Made by a program: the position numbers and the translations under genes | From: CAISGS01 sp044376615 | GTDB taxonomy: Bacteria > Pseudomonadota > Alphaproteobacteria > Caulobacterales > Caulobacteraceae | NCBI GenBank assembly: GCA_044376615.1 | Contig: JBILKO010000008.1 | Coordinates: 1-50,112, forward strand | Length of the DNA: 50,112 bases | Direction of reading: 5' to 3' | Notes under the pieces: generated by a model | Told to the model about the DNA's origin: nothing | Database searches by the model: none | The model's input: the letters and a program-made list of their open reading frames with translations, nothing else | In this document: positions 23,526 through 31,884 of the stretch, one piece after another | Layout of the letters: each line of letters starts with the position of its first letter | How positions within the stretch are numbered: position 1 is the first letter of the stretch

Positions 23526-23741
23526 GCCCGGTTTGCGTCAGGGCTTACCCACGGTCGAAATTGCATTGCTTTTCTAAAGACTTGGGCGTATGAAACCTGG
23601 TCGAATATCGAAAAGGTTCGGTTGCTCTCCTCTGCTCGATCTGGATCGAGCGCCGGACTTGAACTCCTGACCCCCGCCGAATTCTGATCGCTGCGTCAAA
23701 CGTTTGACGTAGCGTCACTCTATGCCTTGAAGGTGTCTACT
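23526..23741 (+). promoter_or_regulatory. Leader and promoter region of the cold-shock gene, with two dyads
   Basis: This 216-base gap is the largest in the window. It contains GCTCGATC (23634-23641) and GATCGAGC (23644-23651), an inverted repeat with a 2-base spacer. It also contains a perfect 16-base palindrome of arms CGTCAAAC/GTTTGACG (23694-23709), whose pairing continues four bases outward on each side with one G-T pair. Cold-shock mRNAs commonly have long structured leaders that control translation at low temperature. I see no open reading frame or RNA gene here. Confidence 0.5.
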
Positions 23742-23951
23742 ATGTCTACTGGAACCGTTAAGTGGTTTAACAGCCAAAAGGGCTTCGGCTTCATTCAGCC
23801 CAATGACGGCGGCAACGACGTTTTTGTGCACATTTCGGCCGTCGAACGTGCGGGCCTCGGCTCGCTGAACGAAGGTCAAACGGTCAGCTACGTCCTCGAA
23901 AAGGATCAACGTAGCGGCAAGATGTCCGCTGGCCAGCTGCAAGCTGTCTAA
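23742..23951 (+). CDS. Cold-shock protein, CspA family
   Basis: A 69-residue single-domain cold-shock protein. The RNA-binding motifs RNP1 (KGFGFIQP) and RNP2 (VFVHISAV) are intact, and the protein begins MSTGTVKWFNSQKG as usual. It binds single-stranded RNA and DNA and melts mRNA secondary structure. The ATG at 23742 is preceded by GAAGG eight bases upstream. An alternative TTG five codons earlier would include that ribosome-binding site. The gene is monocistronic, with a structured leader before it and a strong terminator after it. Confidence 0.95.
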   Translation: MSTGTVKWFNSQKGFGFIQPNDGGNDVFVHISAVERAGLGSLNEGQTVSYVLEKDQRSGKMSAGQLQAV

Positions 23952-24006
23952 GCACAGGTCCATGGGCACCTGACCTAGGTCAGATACCCGGAACTGACAA
24001 AATTGA

Positions 24007-24040
24007 GGGCGGGCCTGTGCAAACGGGTCCGCCCTTTTTT
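24007..24040 (+). terminator. Rho-independent terminator behind the cold-shock gene
   Basis: GGGCGGGCC (24007-24015) pairs with GGTCCGCCC (24026-24034) with one G-T pair, around a 10-base loop. TTTTTT follows at 24035-24040. The T-run overlaps the last two bases of the stop codon of the convergent SpoU gene. Confidence 0.9.
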
Positions 24041-24851
24041 ATTGCGCGGCGGCCAACCCGCTAAGGTGATGCAGGACAATGCCGCTGGTCGTAGCGACAT
24101 TGAGCGAGTCCCAGCCACTGGCCATTTGAATACGCACACTGCGCGCTCGGCCCAACACGTCAGCGCTCAAGCCAGGCCCCTCGGCACCGAGCAGTAGGGC
24201 GCAGCGCGGTGCGCGGGTAAGTGACCCCAGTTCGGTTTCACCTGATGGACTGAGCGCCAAGGTCTCAAAACCATGCGCCTCAAGCTGTCCGATCATGTCA
24301 GCACCGGGCGGTAATTGCACAAAAGGCACCAAGAGGCTCGCCCCCACCGCCACACGGATGGCCTTGCGATAGAGCGGATCACAACAATCGGAATCCAGCA
24401 CCACCGCATCAACGCCAAAGGCAGCGGCGTTGCGCATGATGCCGCCCATATTGTCCGTATTGGCAATGGCGCTTAAGCCCACGACCAGGGCGTTTGGCCC
24501 AAGACCTGACAGTACCGTGTCCAGATCAAGCCTAGGCGGCTTTTGCCCCAAGGCCAAAATGCCGCGGTGGATGGGAAAGCCGACAATCGTATCCATGACG
24601 GCCTGACTAGCTTGATAAACAAGCGCGGCCTCGGGCAAGGCCTGCCAGACCTCGCTTAGCCGCAGCGCCTGACGCTCGGCCAACAGCATGGACTGAATGG
24701 CAAAGCGCGGTGCACGGGCCAGGACACGGACCACAATCTCGCCCTCAGCGATAAACAAGCCCTCTCGGCCCACCAGGTCGCGCTCCCGAACGTGGCGGTA
24801 AGCGGCAATGCCGGGGTCATCGGGATCGGTAATCGTGATCAGTTCGGGCAA
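24039..24851 (-). CDS. SpoU/TrmH-family RNA 2'-O-methyltransferase
   Basis: A 270-residue SPOUT methyltransferase. The three knot motifs are clear: NTDNMGGIMRNAAAFGVDAV (motif 1), LLLGAEGPGLS (motif 2) and DSLNVATTSGIVLH (motif 3). The N-terminal part (HVRERDLVGREGLFIAEGEIVV) is the extra substrate-recognition domain found in RNA-binding TrmH-like enzymes. It methylates a ribose in tRNA or rRNA, and the position cannot be told from sequence. It ends convergently on the cold-shock terminator. Upstream, 38 bases separate it from the MFS efflux gene on the same strand. Confidence 0.92.
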   Translation of the reverse strand: MPELITITDPDDPGIAAYRHVRERDLVGREGLFIAEGEIVVRVLARAPRFAIQSMLLAERQALRLSEVWQALPEAALVYQASQAVMDTIVGFPIHRGILALGQKPPRLDLDTVLSGLGPNALVVGLSAIANTDNMGGIMRNAAAFGVDAVVLDSDCCDPLYRKAIRVAVGASLLVPFVQLPPGADMIGQLEAHGFETLALSPSGETELGSLTRAPRCALLLGAEGPGLSADVLGRARSVRIQMASGWDSLNVATTSGIVLHHLSGLAAAQ

Positions 24852-24889
24852 GGCCTGGTCCTATCGGCGATCAAGTCACAGCCCTCAAC

Positions 24890-26497
24890 CTAGTGCCCAC
24901 CCCTTCCGGCCGCGGCCCCGTCGGGGGCAATGCGAGGCTTGGCAAATGGCACCAGGCAGAGGGCACAGACAAATACAAGGGCCATCAGGGCAAACACGTC
25001 GCGAAAGGCCAAGGTGGTCGCTTCTCGCACAACTATGCGTCCTAGGACAGCCTGGGCGCTCAAGAGGGCCAAGCCTGAATCGCCCGTGATCTGACCCATT
25101 TGCAGGCTCATGCCCTGAACAAAGTCCTGGGCCGCGCCCAGGCTCTGGCCCATGCCTTCGCTGAGGCGCAGGACATGCAGGCGGCTAAAGTCTTGAATGC
25201 CTGTATTGACCAGGGCAATCCCAACCGCCCCGCCGAGGTTTCGCACCAGATTAAACAGGCCGCTGGCATAGGGAAGATCGGCTGGCGAGGCGGTCGATAG
25301 GGCCATGCCAACGGCGGGAACAATACACAAAAGCACCGCAAAGCCGCGCACGGCCTGGGGAAAAAATAGCTCGGCAAACCCCCACTCCGTGGTGATATGG
25401 GCCAGCATCCAGAGCCCGAGCGCAAAGATCGAGAACCCGGCCCCAATGACAAAGCGCGGGTCAACCCGGGTCGAAAGGCGGGCCGCGATCGGGGCACCAA
25501 AGAACATGAAACAACCTGTCACAAAGACCGTCGTGCCAATATCCAGGCTGCTATAGCCGCGCACCCGGCCTAAAAACACCGGCATCAAATAGGTCGCCGA
25601 ATAGAGGCCAAAGCCGGTCACAAAATTCAACATGCAGGCCAGGGTAAAGGTCGGATTGCGAAATGGGGTCAGCTTGACCACTGGCGCGGCGCTGCGGAAC
25701 GAGCGCTCCAGGAAGACCACAAACCCGACAATCGATAGCCAAAGCGCTATGGCCACAGCAGGATCGTTCAACCATTCATGCCGTGGCCCCTCTTCGAGCG
25801 TGAATTGCAACGCGCCCAAAAAGACCGCCAGGCCCAGCACATGAACCCAGTCAATCCGGCGCAACATGGACGGGTTGGCATCGTCCACTCGCCCCAAGAT
25901 CGGGATCAGGATGGTAATCATGACGCCAGGCAGGATGTTCATGAAAAACAACCAGCGCCAGCCTGCTGCCTCCGTAATCCAGCCGCCGACACTGGGGCCA
26001 AGTGTTGGGGCTAAGGTCGAGACCACGCCCAATATGGCCGGGATCATGGCCAGGCGCGGACCCGAAAACAGCCTATAGCCCGTGGCAAACACGGTCGGGA
26101 CCATGGCCCCGCCAACAAAGCCCTGGATCGCGCGAAACACGATCATGGACTCGATATTCCAGGCCAGGCCGCAGGCCAGAGACGACAGCGTGAACAGGGC
26201 TGCGGAGGCGGTAAATAGCCACCGCGTCGAAATCGCTTGGGACAGAAACGCCGCCAGCGGGATCATGACGATCTCGGCCATAAGATAGGCGGTCTGGACC
26301 CAGGCAATCTCGTCCGGTCCCGCCGACAGGCCCGCCTGGATGGAGTTCAGGGACGAGGCGACAATCTGGATATCCAGCAAGGCCATGAATTGGCCAAAGG
26401 CCATGACCCCAAACAAGAGCAGCTTGGCCGCCTCAGACCGCTCAGGCAGGGGCTTGGCCGATGCCGGGTCTAGGGGTTCGGAAACCGTTGATGCCAA
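24890..26497 (-). CDS. DHA2-family MFS multidrug efflux pump (EmrB-like)
   Basis: A 535-residue transporter with about 14 predicted membrane segments. It shows the DHA2 features GQFMALLDIQIVASSLNSIQ (helix 1) and VFRAIQGFVGGAMVPTVFATG (helix 4-5). The LDIQIV form is typical of the FarB/EmrB branch that works with a periplasmic EmrA adaptor. It should export hydrophobic compounds by proton antiport. Start: TTG at 26497 with GGAG seven bases upstream. It is divergent from the tetR/thioesterase/emrA operon, sharing a 66-base control region with a perfect 22-base palindrome. No TolC-type outer-membrane partner is encoded in the window. Confidence 0.92.
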   Translation of the reverse strand: MASTVSEPLDPASAKPLPERSEAAKLLLFGVMAFGQFMALLDIQIVASSLNSIQAGLSAGPDEIAWVQTAYLMAEIVMIPLAAFLSQAISTRWLFTASAALFTLSSLACGLAWNIESMIVFRAIQGFVGGAMVPTVFATGYRLFSGPRLAMIPAILGVVSTLAPTLGPSVGGWITEAAGWRWLFFMNILPGVMITILIPILGRVDDANPSMLRRIDWVHVLGLAVFLGALQFTLEEGPRHEWLNDPAVAIALWLSIVGFVVFLERSFRSAAPVVKLTPFRNPTFTLACMLNFVTGFGLYSATYLMPVFLGRVRGYSSLDIGTTVFVTGCFMFFGAPIAARLSTRVDPRFVIGAGFSIFALGLWMLAHITTEWGFAELFFPQAVRGFAVLLCIVPAVGMALSTASPADLPYASGLFNLVRNLGGAVGIALVNTGIQDFSRLHVLRLSEGMGQSLGAAQDFVQGMSLQMGQITGDSGLALLSAQAVLGRIVVREATTLAFRDVFALMALVFVCALCLVPFAKPRIAPDGAAAGRGGH

Positions 26498-26522
26498 TGC
26501 CTTGCTCCGCCAGCCAAGTTGA

Positions 26523-26544
26523 TTATATGATGATCATCATATAA
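26523..26544. promoter_or_regulatory. Perfect 22-bp palindromic operator between emrB-like and tetR genes
   Basis: Arms TTATATGATGA (26523-26533) and TCATCATATAA (26534-26544) are perfectly complementary. The element lies midway in the 66 bases between the two divergent start codons, where it would overlap both promoters. A TetR-family dimer encoded 20 bases away is the obvious ligand. Confidence 0.75.
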
Positions 26545-26563
26545 GCGCTCGGCAACCCTTTTC

Positions 26564-27169
26564 ATGCGTTATCGTCCCGATCATAAGCTCAAGACCCGGC
26601 AGGACCTGGTCAAGCGTGCCGCCAGCCAGATGCGGGCCAAGGGACCGGCTGGGGTCAGTATTGCCCAGCTCATGGCCAGCCTTGGCCTGACCCATGGCGG
26701 CTTTTATGCGCATTTTCCGTCAAAAGACGCCCTGATCGCGGCAGCGATTGAGGCCATGTTCGCCGATGTCATCCGCATCCGCCAGGGCCAGCTGGGTGCT
26801 AAGACCGGACCAGGGGCCTTAAGGGCCTTGATCGAGAATTATCTGTCGCCAGTGCATCTGGATCAGCGCGATCGCGGCTGCCCGGTTGCTGCCCTAATGG
26901 GCCTGGCCGACCAATTGCCCTCCACGGCCCGCGTCGCTCTCGATGAGGGCTATCAGCAGATGGTGAGTCAGTTCGCTGGCCTGATGGCCGATAGGCCTGG
27001 CCCCGAAGACCTAGCCTTGGCCTCATCCTTAATCAGCGAAATGGTCGGTGCCCTGACCCTGGCCAGAGCTATGACCGACCGCAATCAGGCCCTTACCATC
27101 CTAGACCATTCACGCCTCGCCATATTGCACCGCGCCGGTTTGAGCACATCGACTTTGGAGACCGCATGA
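26564..27169 (+). CDS. TetR-family repressor of the efflux locus
   Basis: A 201-residue TetR protein. The HTH is VKRAASQMRAKGPAGVSIAQ and LMASLGLTHGGFYAHFPSKDALI, a clear match to the GGFYxHFxSKxxL signature of regulators such as NemR/AcrR-like proteins. The C-terminal ligand domain contains RGCPVAALMGLADQ, where a conserved Cys follows the Gly. In several related repressors this region senses electrophiles, so a redox- or electrophile-responsive role is possible. It overlaps the thioesterase gene by four bases and likely autoregulates through the 22-bp palindrome. Confidence 0.9.
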   Translation: MRYRPDHKLKTRQDLVKRAASQMRAKGPAGVSIAQLMASLGLTHGGFYAHFPSKDALIAAAIEAMFADVIRIRQGQLGAKTGPGALRALIENYLSPVHLDQRDRGCPVAALMGLADQLPSTARVALDEGYQQMVSQFAGLMADRPGPEDLALASSLISEMVGALTLARAMTDRNQALTILDHSRLAILHRAGLSTSTLETA

Positions 27170-27618
27170 CCAGTCAAACCAAACCCTTAGCCGAAATGAC
27201 GGGGCTAGAGCAGCTTCAGGCCGCCTTTGGCCAAGGCGGCTATAAGCGCGGTATCGGCCATAGTTTGAAATTCAAGATTATTTCGATCGAAGAGGGCAAG
27301 GTCGTGTTTGGCGGCACGCCCGACGAGGATGTCTATAATCCAATCGGTACCGTACATGGCGGCTATGCGGCCACCTTGCTGGATTCGGCTGTCGGCTGCG
27401 CGGTGCATTCGGTCTTGAAGGCCGGGCAAGGCTATACAACCCTGGAACTCAAGATTGCCTATCATAAGGCCATGACCGCCAGCACCGGCCCGGTTACCGC
27501 CACCGGCACGGTCACCAGCATAGGCCGGCGCGCCGCCTTTGCTGAGGGCCGCCTTACCGACGAGGCTGGCCGTCTCTATGCCAGCGCAACCTCAACCCTC
27601 TTGGTAATCGACCGATGA
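27166..27618 (+). CDS. PaaI-type hotdog-fold thioesterase
   Basis: A 150-residue hotdog-fold protein. NPIGTVHGGYAATLLDSAVG carries the HGG motif and the acidic residue of the PaaI family. Further matches are YTTLELKIAYHKAMTASTGPV and RRAAFAEGRLTDEAGRLYA. Members hydrolyse acyl- or aryl-CoA thioesters in the cytosol. Its position is odd: it sits between a TetR repressor and an EmrA adaptor, with ATGA overlaps on both sides. It must therefore be made together with them, suggesting that an acyl or aryl thioester is connected with the exported or sensed compound. The real substrate is unknown. Confidence 0.88.
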   Translation: MTSQTKPLAEMTGLEQLQAAFGQGGYKRGIGHSLKFKIISIEEGKVVFGGTPDEDVYNPIGTVHGGYAATLLDSAVGCAVHSVLKAGQGYTTLELKIAYHKAMTASTGPVTATGTVTSIGRRAAFAEGRLTDEAGRLYASATSTLLVIDR

Positions 27619-28655
27619 CCAGCCCCGCCGTCGCCAGTCGCCGTCCCCCACGCGCCTTATTGATCCTGGCCATTGCCGTTGTCGTGGCGGCGATCGGGAT
27701 TGGCCTGATCTTGATCGCCAAGCCGACGGTCTCGACCGACAATGCCTATCTGAAAACCGATATGACCGTGGTCTCGCCGCGCATTAAGGGTCAGATCACA
27801 GCGGTTCAGGTTACGGATAACCAGACCGTCTCGGTTGGCCAGCCCTTGGTTGAACTGGATACCAGTGACTATGCCCAGCGCCTTTTGTCGGCCAAGGCCA
27901 GCCTGGCGGCTGCCGATGCGGCCCTAGCGCGACAATCGGGCGAACAGGCCCTGGCGCGGGCTAGCCTGGCCGAGGTCCAAACCCGGATCCGCGCGGCCGA
28001 TGCTGATACGGCCCGCACCGCCGCTGATAAAAGCCGCTATCAGGCTCTGCTCGCCAGTGGCACGGTCGCACGGCAAAAGCTAGATGAAGCCCAGGCCAGC
28101 GCTATTCGCGCCGCTTCGGAATCCGACCGCGCCCGCGCGGCCCGCGAGGTTGCCAGCCGCCAAGTCGAGGTAACTCAGAGGCGTCGCGCCGAGCTTCTCG
28201 CGCAAAAGGCCCAGGCCCAGGCCGCCTTAGAACTCGCCCGCCAGGACATGGATCATACCCTGATCAAGGCCCCCATCGCCGGCGTTGTGGCCGACCGCAA
28301 GGCAGAGGTTGGCACCTATGTCCAGCCCGGCACGCGGCTTTTAACCATTGTGCCGCTGCAATCGCTCTATGTGGTCGCCAATTTCAAGGAAACCCAGACT
28401 AGCCGCATGCTGGTCGGCCAGGCCGTAGAGGTCAGGCTAGATGCCCTGCCGGGCCGCACTTTCACCGGCAAGGTTGAGAGCTTGTCACCTGGCTCAGGCT
28501 CTGAATTTGGCCTGCTGCCGTTCGAGCCCGGCACCGGCAATTTCACCAAGATTGTCCAACGCGTCCCAGTCCGTATTCGGCTTGATCCAGGACAGGCCGA
28601 TCTTGGCCGCCTGCGCTCTGGTCTGTCGGCCAAGGTGAAGGTCAAGCTGGACTAG
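27615..28655 (+). CDS. EmrA/HlyD-family periplasmic adaptor
   Basis: A 346-residue membrane-fusion protein. One N-terminal membrane helix (ALLILAIAVVVAAIGIGLILI) anchors it. The first lipoyl-type half reads VSTDNAYLKTDMTVVSPRIKG and DNQTVSVGQPLVELD. A long coiled-coil hairpin (residues about 90-210, rich in Ala, Arg and Glu) follows, then the second half DMDHTLIKAPIAGVVADRKAE and the beta-barrel with VVANFKETQTSRM. It couples the divergently encoded EmrB-like pump to an outer-membrane channel. It overlaps the thioesterase stop by four bases and is the last gene of this operon. Confidence 0.93.
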   Translation: MTSPAVASRRPPRALLILAIAVVVAAIGIGLILIAKPTVSTDNAYLKTDMTVVSPRIKGQITAVQVTDNQTVSVGQPLVELDTSDYAQRLLSAKASLAAADAALARQSGEQALARASLAEVQTRIRAADADTARTAADKSRYQALLASGTVARQKLDEAQASAIRAASESDRARAAREVASRQVEVTQRRRAELLAQKAQAQAALELARQDMDHTLIKAPIAGVVADRKAEVGTYVQPGTRLLTIVPLQSLYVVANFKETQTSRMLVGQAVEVRLDALPGRTFTGKVESLSPGSGSEFGLLPFEPGTGNFTKIVQRVPVRIRLDPGQADLGRLRSGLSAKVKVKLD

Positions 28656-28738
28656 ATCAGGCGGCGCCATGGTATAGGCAGGGCCTGACTGCGTCGATTT
28701 GCTTAAGGTCTATCGCCCTGCCCGCGCCAACGGACTCA

Positions 28739-31177
28739 TTGCCGCTCTTTACCTTACCCGACCGGTTTGAGACCTGGTTTGCGCACAGGGGCTGGCGGCC
28801 GCGTGCGCACCAATTGGCCATGATTGAGCGGGCTAATGCGGGGCGACACACCTTGCTGATTGCACCCACGGGCGGCGGCAAGACCCTGGCCGGATTCCTA
28901 CCCAGCCTGATTGATCTGGACCAGAGGCCAAAACCGAACCTGCCGCCCGGGGTCCATACCCTCTATATCTCACCGCTAAAGGCCCTGGCCGTCGATGTGG
29001 CGCGCAACCTGATCACGCCGATTGAAGAAATGGGCCTAAAGGTCCGCGTGGAATCCCGCACCGGCGATACCAGCCTGGCCAAGCGTCAAAGGCAAAAGGC
29101 CCATCCACCGGACATCCTTTTGACTACCCCGGAACAATTGGCTCTGTTCTGTGCCTGGGAGGGGGCGAGGGCCTATTTTGCCGATCTACAATGCGTGATT
29201 ATTGACGAGGTCCATGCCCTGCACGGCTCTAAGCGTGGCGACTTACTGGCCTTGGGCCTAGCGCGCCTGCATAGCCTCGCGCCCCAGGCCCGGCGGGTAG
29301 GATTGTCGGCCACGGTGGCGGATCCAGACTATCTGCGCCGTTGGATCGCGCCTGCGCCTGAGGTGGCCGACCTGGTCCTAGGCGAGGCGGGCGCTGCGCC
29401 CGAGATTGAGGTCCTGTTATCGGATGAGCGGGTGCCCTGGGCAGGCCATACCGCTCAGCACGCCATGGCCGAGGTCTATGAAACCATCAAGACCGCCCGC
29501 ACCGCCCTGGTGTTTGTGAATACACGCTGGCAGTCCGAATTTGCCTTTCAGGCCCTTTGGCGTCTGAACGAGGACAATCTGCCTATTGCCCTGCACCATG
29601 GCTCGCTCGCGCCTGAGCAAAGACGCAAGATCGAGGCGGCCATGACGCGGGGTGACCTGCGCGCCGTGGTCTGTACCTCGACCCTGGATTTGGGCATTGA
29701 CTGGGGGGCGGTGGACCTGGTCATCCAACTGGCCGCGCCCAAGGGCTCGTCGCGACTGGTGCAGCGCATAGGCCGGGCCAATCACCGGCTGGACGAAGCC
29801 TCACGCGCCATATTGGTCCCCGCCAACCGGTTTGAAATGCTCGAATGCCAGGCTGCGCGCGAGGCGGTGGCGGCCGGGGCCATGGACGGCGAGGTGCACC
29901 GCACCGGGGCCTTGGACGTGCTGGCCCAACACCTGATGGGGGCGGTTTGCGGCGAGGCCCTCAGCAGTTATGCCCTGTATGAAGAAGCAAGAACCGCCGC
30001 GCCCTATGCGGCCCTGACGCGCGAGGAATTTGACGGCGTTTTGAATTTCGTCGCCACTGGCGGCTATGCGCTTCGCACCTATGACCAGTTTCACCGGATT
30101 GTGCAGGGCCAGGACGGCCTATGGCGGGCCCGCAATGCTCAGACCGCGCAGAGGCATAGGCTGAATGTCGGGGCCATTGTCACGGGTGGTACCTTAAGCC
30201 TTCGCGTCTCGTCGGGTCGCCATGGCGGTGGACGTAAGATTGGCGAGGTCGAGGAATGGTATATCGAGCAATTGACGCCGGGCGACACCTTCCTGTTTGG
30301 CGGCCAAGTCTGGCGGTTTGAGGGCGTCAGCGGCAATGATGCCCGCGTCACCCGCGCCAGCGGTTCCGAACCCAAAATCCCCAGCTGGGGCGGGGCCAAG
30401 TTCGCCATGTCTAGCCATCTGGCTGGCCGGGTGCGGGCCATGATTATGGACCAGGCCGCCTGGTCGAAATTGCCAACGGATGTGCAAGACTGGCTTGGCG
30501 CGCAAAAGGCCCATTCCGCCATTCCCGCCGCGGATGAGTTGCTGGTCGAGACCTTTCCGCGCGGCAAGAAGCACTATCTGGTCTGTTATCCCTTTGAAGG
30601 GCGGCTGGCCCATACCACCCTGGCCATGCTTTTAACGCGGCGGCTGGACCGGCTCGGCGTCGGACCCCTGGGTTTTGTCTGTAATGACTATACCTTATGC
30701 ATCTGGGCGCTGGAGCCGATGGACGGGCGTGATCTGGACGCCCTGTTCCAACAAGACATGCTGGGCGATGATCTTGAGGCCTGGCTGGACGAGAGCGTGA
30801 TGATGAAGCGGCTGTTTCGCCAATGCGCCCTGATATCGGGCCTGATCGAGCGGCGGTTTCCGGGCCACGAGAAGTCTGGGCGGCAGGTGACCTTTTCTAG
30901 CGACCTGATCTATGACGTTCTGCGCCGCCATCAGCCGGACCATTTTCTGCTGACCTGTGCCCGCGCCGACGCGGCCACTGGCCTGCTCGATATTCGTCGC
31001 CTGGGCGAGCTACTGGCCCGCAGTGTTGGCCATATCCGGCATAAGACGCTGCCGCATGTTTCGCCTTTTGCCGTGCCGATCATGATGGAGATTGGCCGCG
31101 AGACCGTCACGGGCAGTGCCTCGGACGATATTCTCGAAGAAGTGGGCATGGACCTGATCTCAGAGGCCATGGCTTGA
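28739..31177 (+). CDS. Ligase-associated DEXH-box helicase (Lhr-like)
   Basis: An 812-residue superfamily-2 helicase. Motif I is IAPTGGGKTLAGFLPSL (Walker A at residues 42-49), motif II is DEVHALHG, motif III is LSATVADP, and motif VI is QRIGRANHRLDEAS. The C-terminal region shares the winged-helix and Lhr-type domains, including GGRKIGEVEEWYIEQLTPGD. This is the family found with an ATP-dependent DNA ligase, a metallo-beta-lactamase exonuclease and the phosphoesterase PdeM in a presumed DNA-repair cluster. Here only PdeM follows (overlap of four bases). Start: TTG at 28739. It probably acts on damaged or nicked DNA. Confidence 0.9.
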   Translation: MPLFTLPDRFETWFAHRGWRPRAHQLAMIERANAGRHTLLIAPTGGGKTLAGFLPSLIDLDQRPKPNLPPGVHTLYISPLKALAVDVARNLITPIEEMGLKVRVESRTGDTSLAKRQRQKAHPPDILLTTPEQLALFCAWEGARAYFADLQCVIIDEVHALHGSKRGDLLALGLARLHSLAPQARRVGLSATVADPDYLRRWIAPAPEVADLVLGEAGAAPEIEVLLSDERVPWAGHTAQHAMAEVYETIKTARTALVFVNTRWQSEFAFQALWRLNEDNLPIALHHGSLAPEQRRKIEAAMTRGDLRAVVCTSTLDLGIDWGAVDLVIQLAAPKGSSRLVQRIGRANHRLDEASRAILVPANRFEMLECQAAREAVAAGAMDGEVHRTGALDVLAQHLMGAVCGEALSSYALYEEARTAAPYAALTREEFDGVLNFVATGGYALRTYDQFHRIVQGQDGLWRARNAQTAQRHRLNVGAIVTGGTLSLRVSSGRHGGGRKIGEVEEWYIEQLTPGDTFLFGGQVWRFEGVSGNDARVTRASGSEPKIPSWGGAKFAMSSHLAGRVRAMIMDQAAWSKLPTDVQDWLGAQKAHSAIPAADELLVETFPRGKKHYLVCYPFEGRLAHTTLAMLLTRRLDRLGVGPLGFVCNDYTLCIWALEPMDGRDLDALFQQDMLGDDLEAWLDESVMMKRLFRQCALISGLIERRFPGHEKSGRQVTFSSDLIYDVLRRHQPDHFLLTCARADAATGLLDIRRLGELLARSVGHIRHKTLPHVSPFAVPIMMEIGRETVTGSASDDILEEVGMDLISEAMA

Positions 31178-31881
31178 CCGGTCCGTTGCGGCTTTCGGAT
31201 GGCGCGGTTCAGGTCGGGGTCCAGGGCCTGGACGTGGTGCTGCGCCCCTCTGGCGCCCTATGGCTAGAGACGCACCAGACGCTGATCGTGGCCGACCTTC
31301 ACCTCGAAAAGGGCTCAGCCTATGCCGCGAGAGGCCAGATGCTGCCGCCCTATGACACGCGTGAAACCCTAAGACGCCTGACCAAGGAGGTTGCAAACCT
31401 TCGGCCACGCTGCGTTATATTTCTTGGCGATACCTTGCATGATGGCCGGGCCGAGACCCGGATCGCCGATGAGGATGTCCGCACCTTAAACGCCTTAGCC
31501 AATGGGCTAGACCTGGTCTGGGTAGTGGGCAATCACGATGCGGATGGCCCCGTTAACCTGCCCGGCCGCAATGCCGATACGGTAGATATTGGCCCGCTCC
31601 TGTTTCGCCATGAACCCCTACCTGGATCCCAGCCTGGCGAGGTCGCTGGGCACCTGCATCCCTGCGCCAAGGTCAAGGGCCGGGGTCGCAATGTTCGGCG
31701 GCGGTGTTTTGCGACCGATGGCAAGCGCCTGATCCTGCCCGCTTTTGGGGCCTATGCAGGCGGATTGAATATAAGGGATAAGGCTTTCAGGCCCCTATTT
31801 GCCAAGCCGCCTCTCGCGGCTGTGCTCGGCACAGATCAGGTGCATCTGATTGGTTGGAGCCAATTGCTGGCCGATGGTTAG
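31174..31881 (+). CDS. pdeM: Ligase-associated DNA-damage-response phosphoesterase PdeM
   Basis: A 235-residue calcineurin-like metallophosphoesterase. The metal ligands are VADLHLEKG, FLGDTLHDG, VGNHD and GHLHPCA. The motif LHLEKGSAYAARGQMLPPYDT is diagnostic of PdeM. It presumably cleaves phosphodiesters during repair together with the helicase. The TTG start at 31174 overlaps the helicase stop by four bases. An Arg/Ala-containing C-terminal tail (residues about 200-235) is typical in length. The exonuclease and ligase partners usually encoded beside it are not in the window. Confidence 0.88.
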   Translation: MTGPLRLSDGAVQVGVQGLDVVLRPSGALWLETHQTLIVADLHLEKGSAYAARGQMLPPYDTRETLRRLTKEVANLRPRCVIFLGDTLHDGRAETRIADEDVRTLNALANGLDLVWVVGNHDADGPVNLPGRNADTVDIGPLLFRHEPLPGSQPGEVAGHLHPCAKVKGRGRNVRRRCFATDGKRLILPAFGAYAGGLNIRDKAFRPLFAKPPLAAVLGTDQVHLIGWSQLLADG

Positions 31882-31884
31882 GTC

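Noticed and set aside
23654..23680. A tRNA-like 3' segment (GTTCAAGTCC on the minus strand)
   Set aside because: The would-be T-stem does not pair and there is no acceptor or anticodon arm around it, so I treat it as coincidence or at most a decayed remnant.
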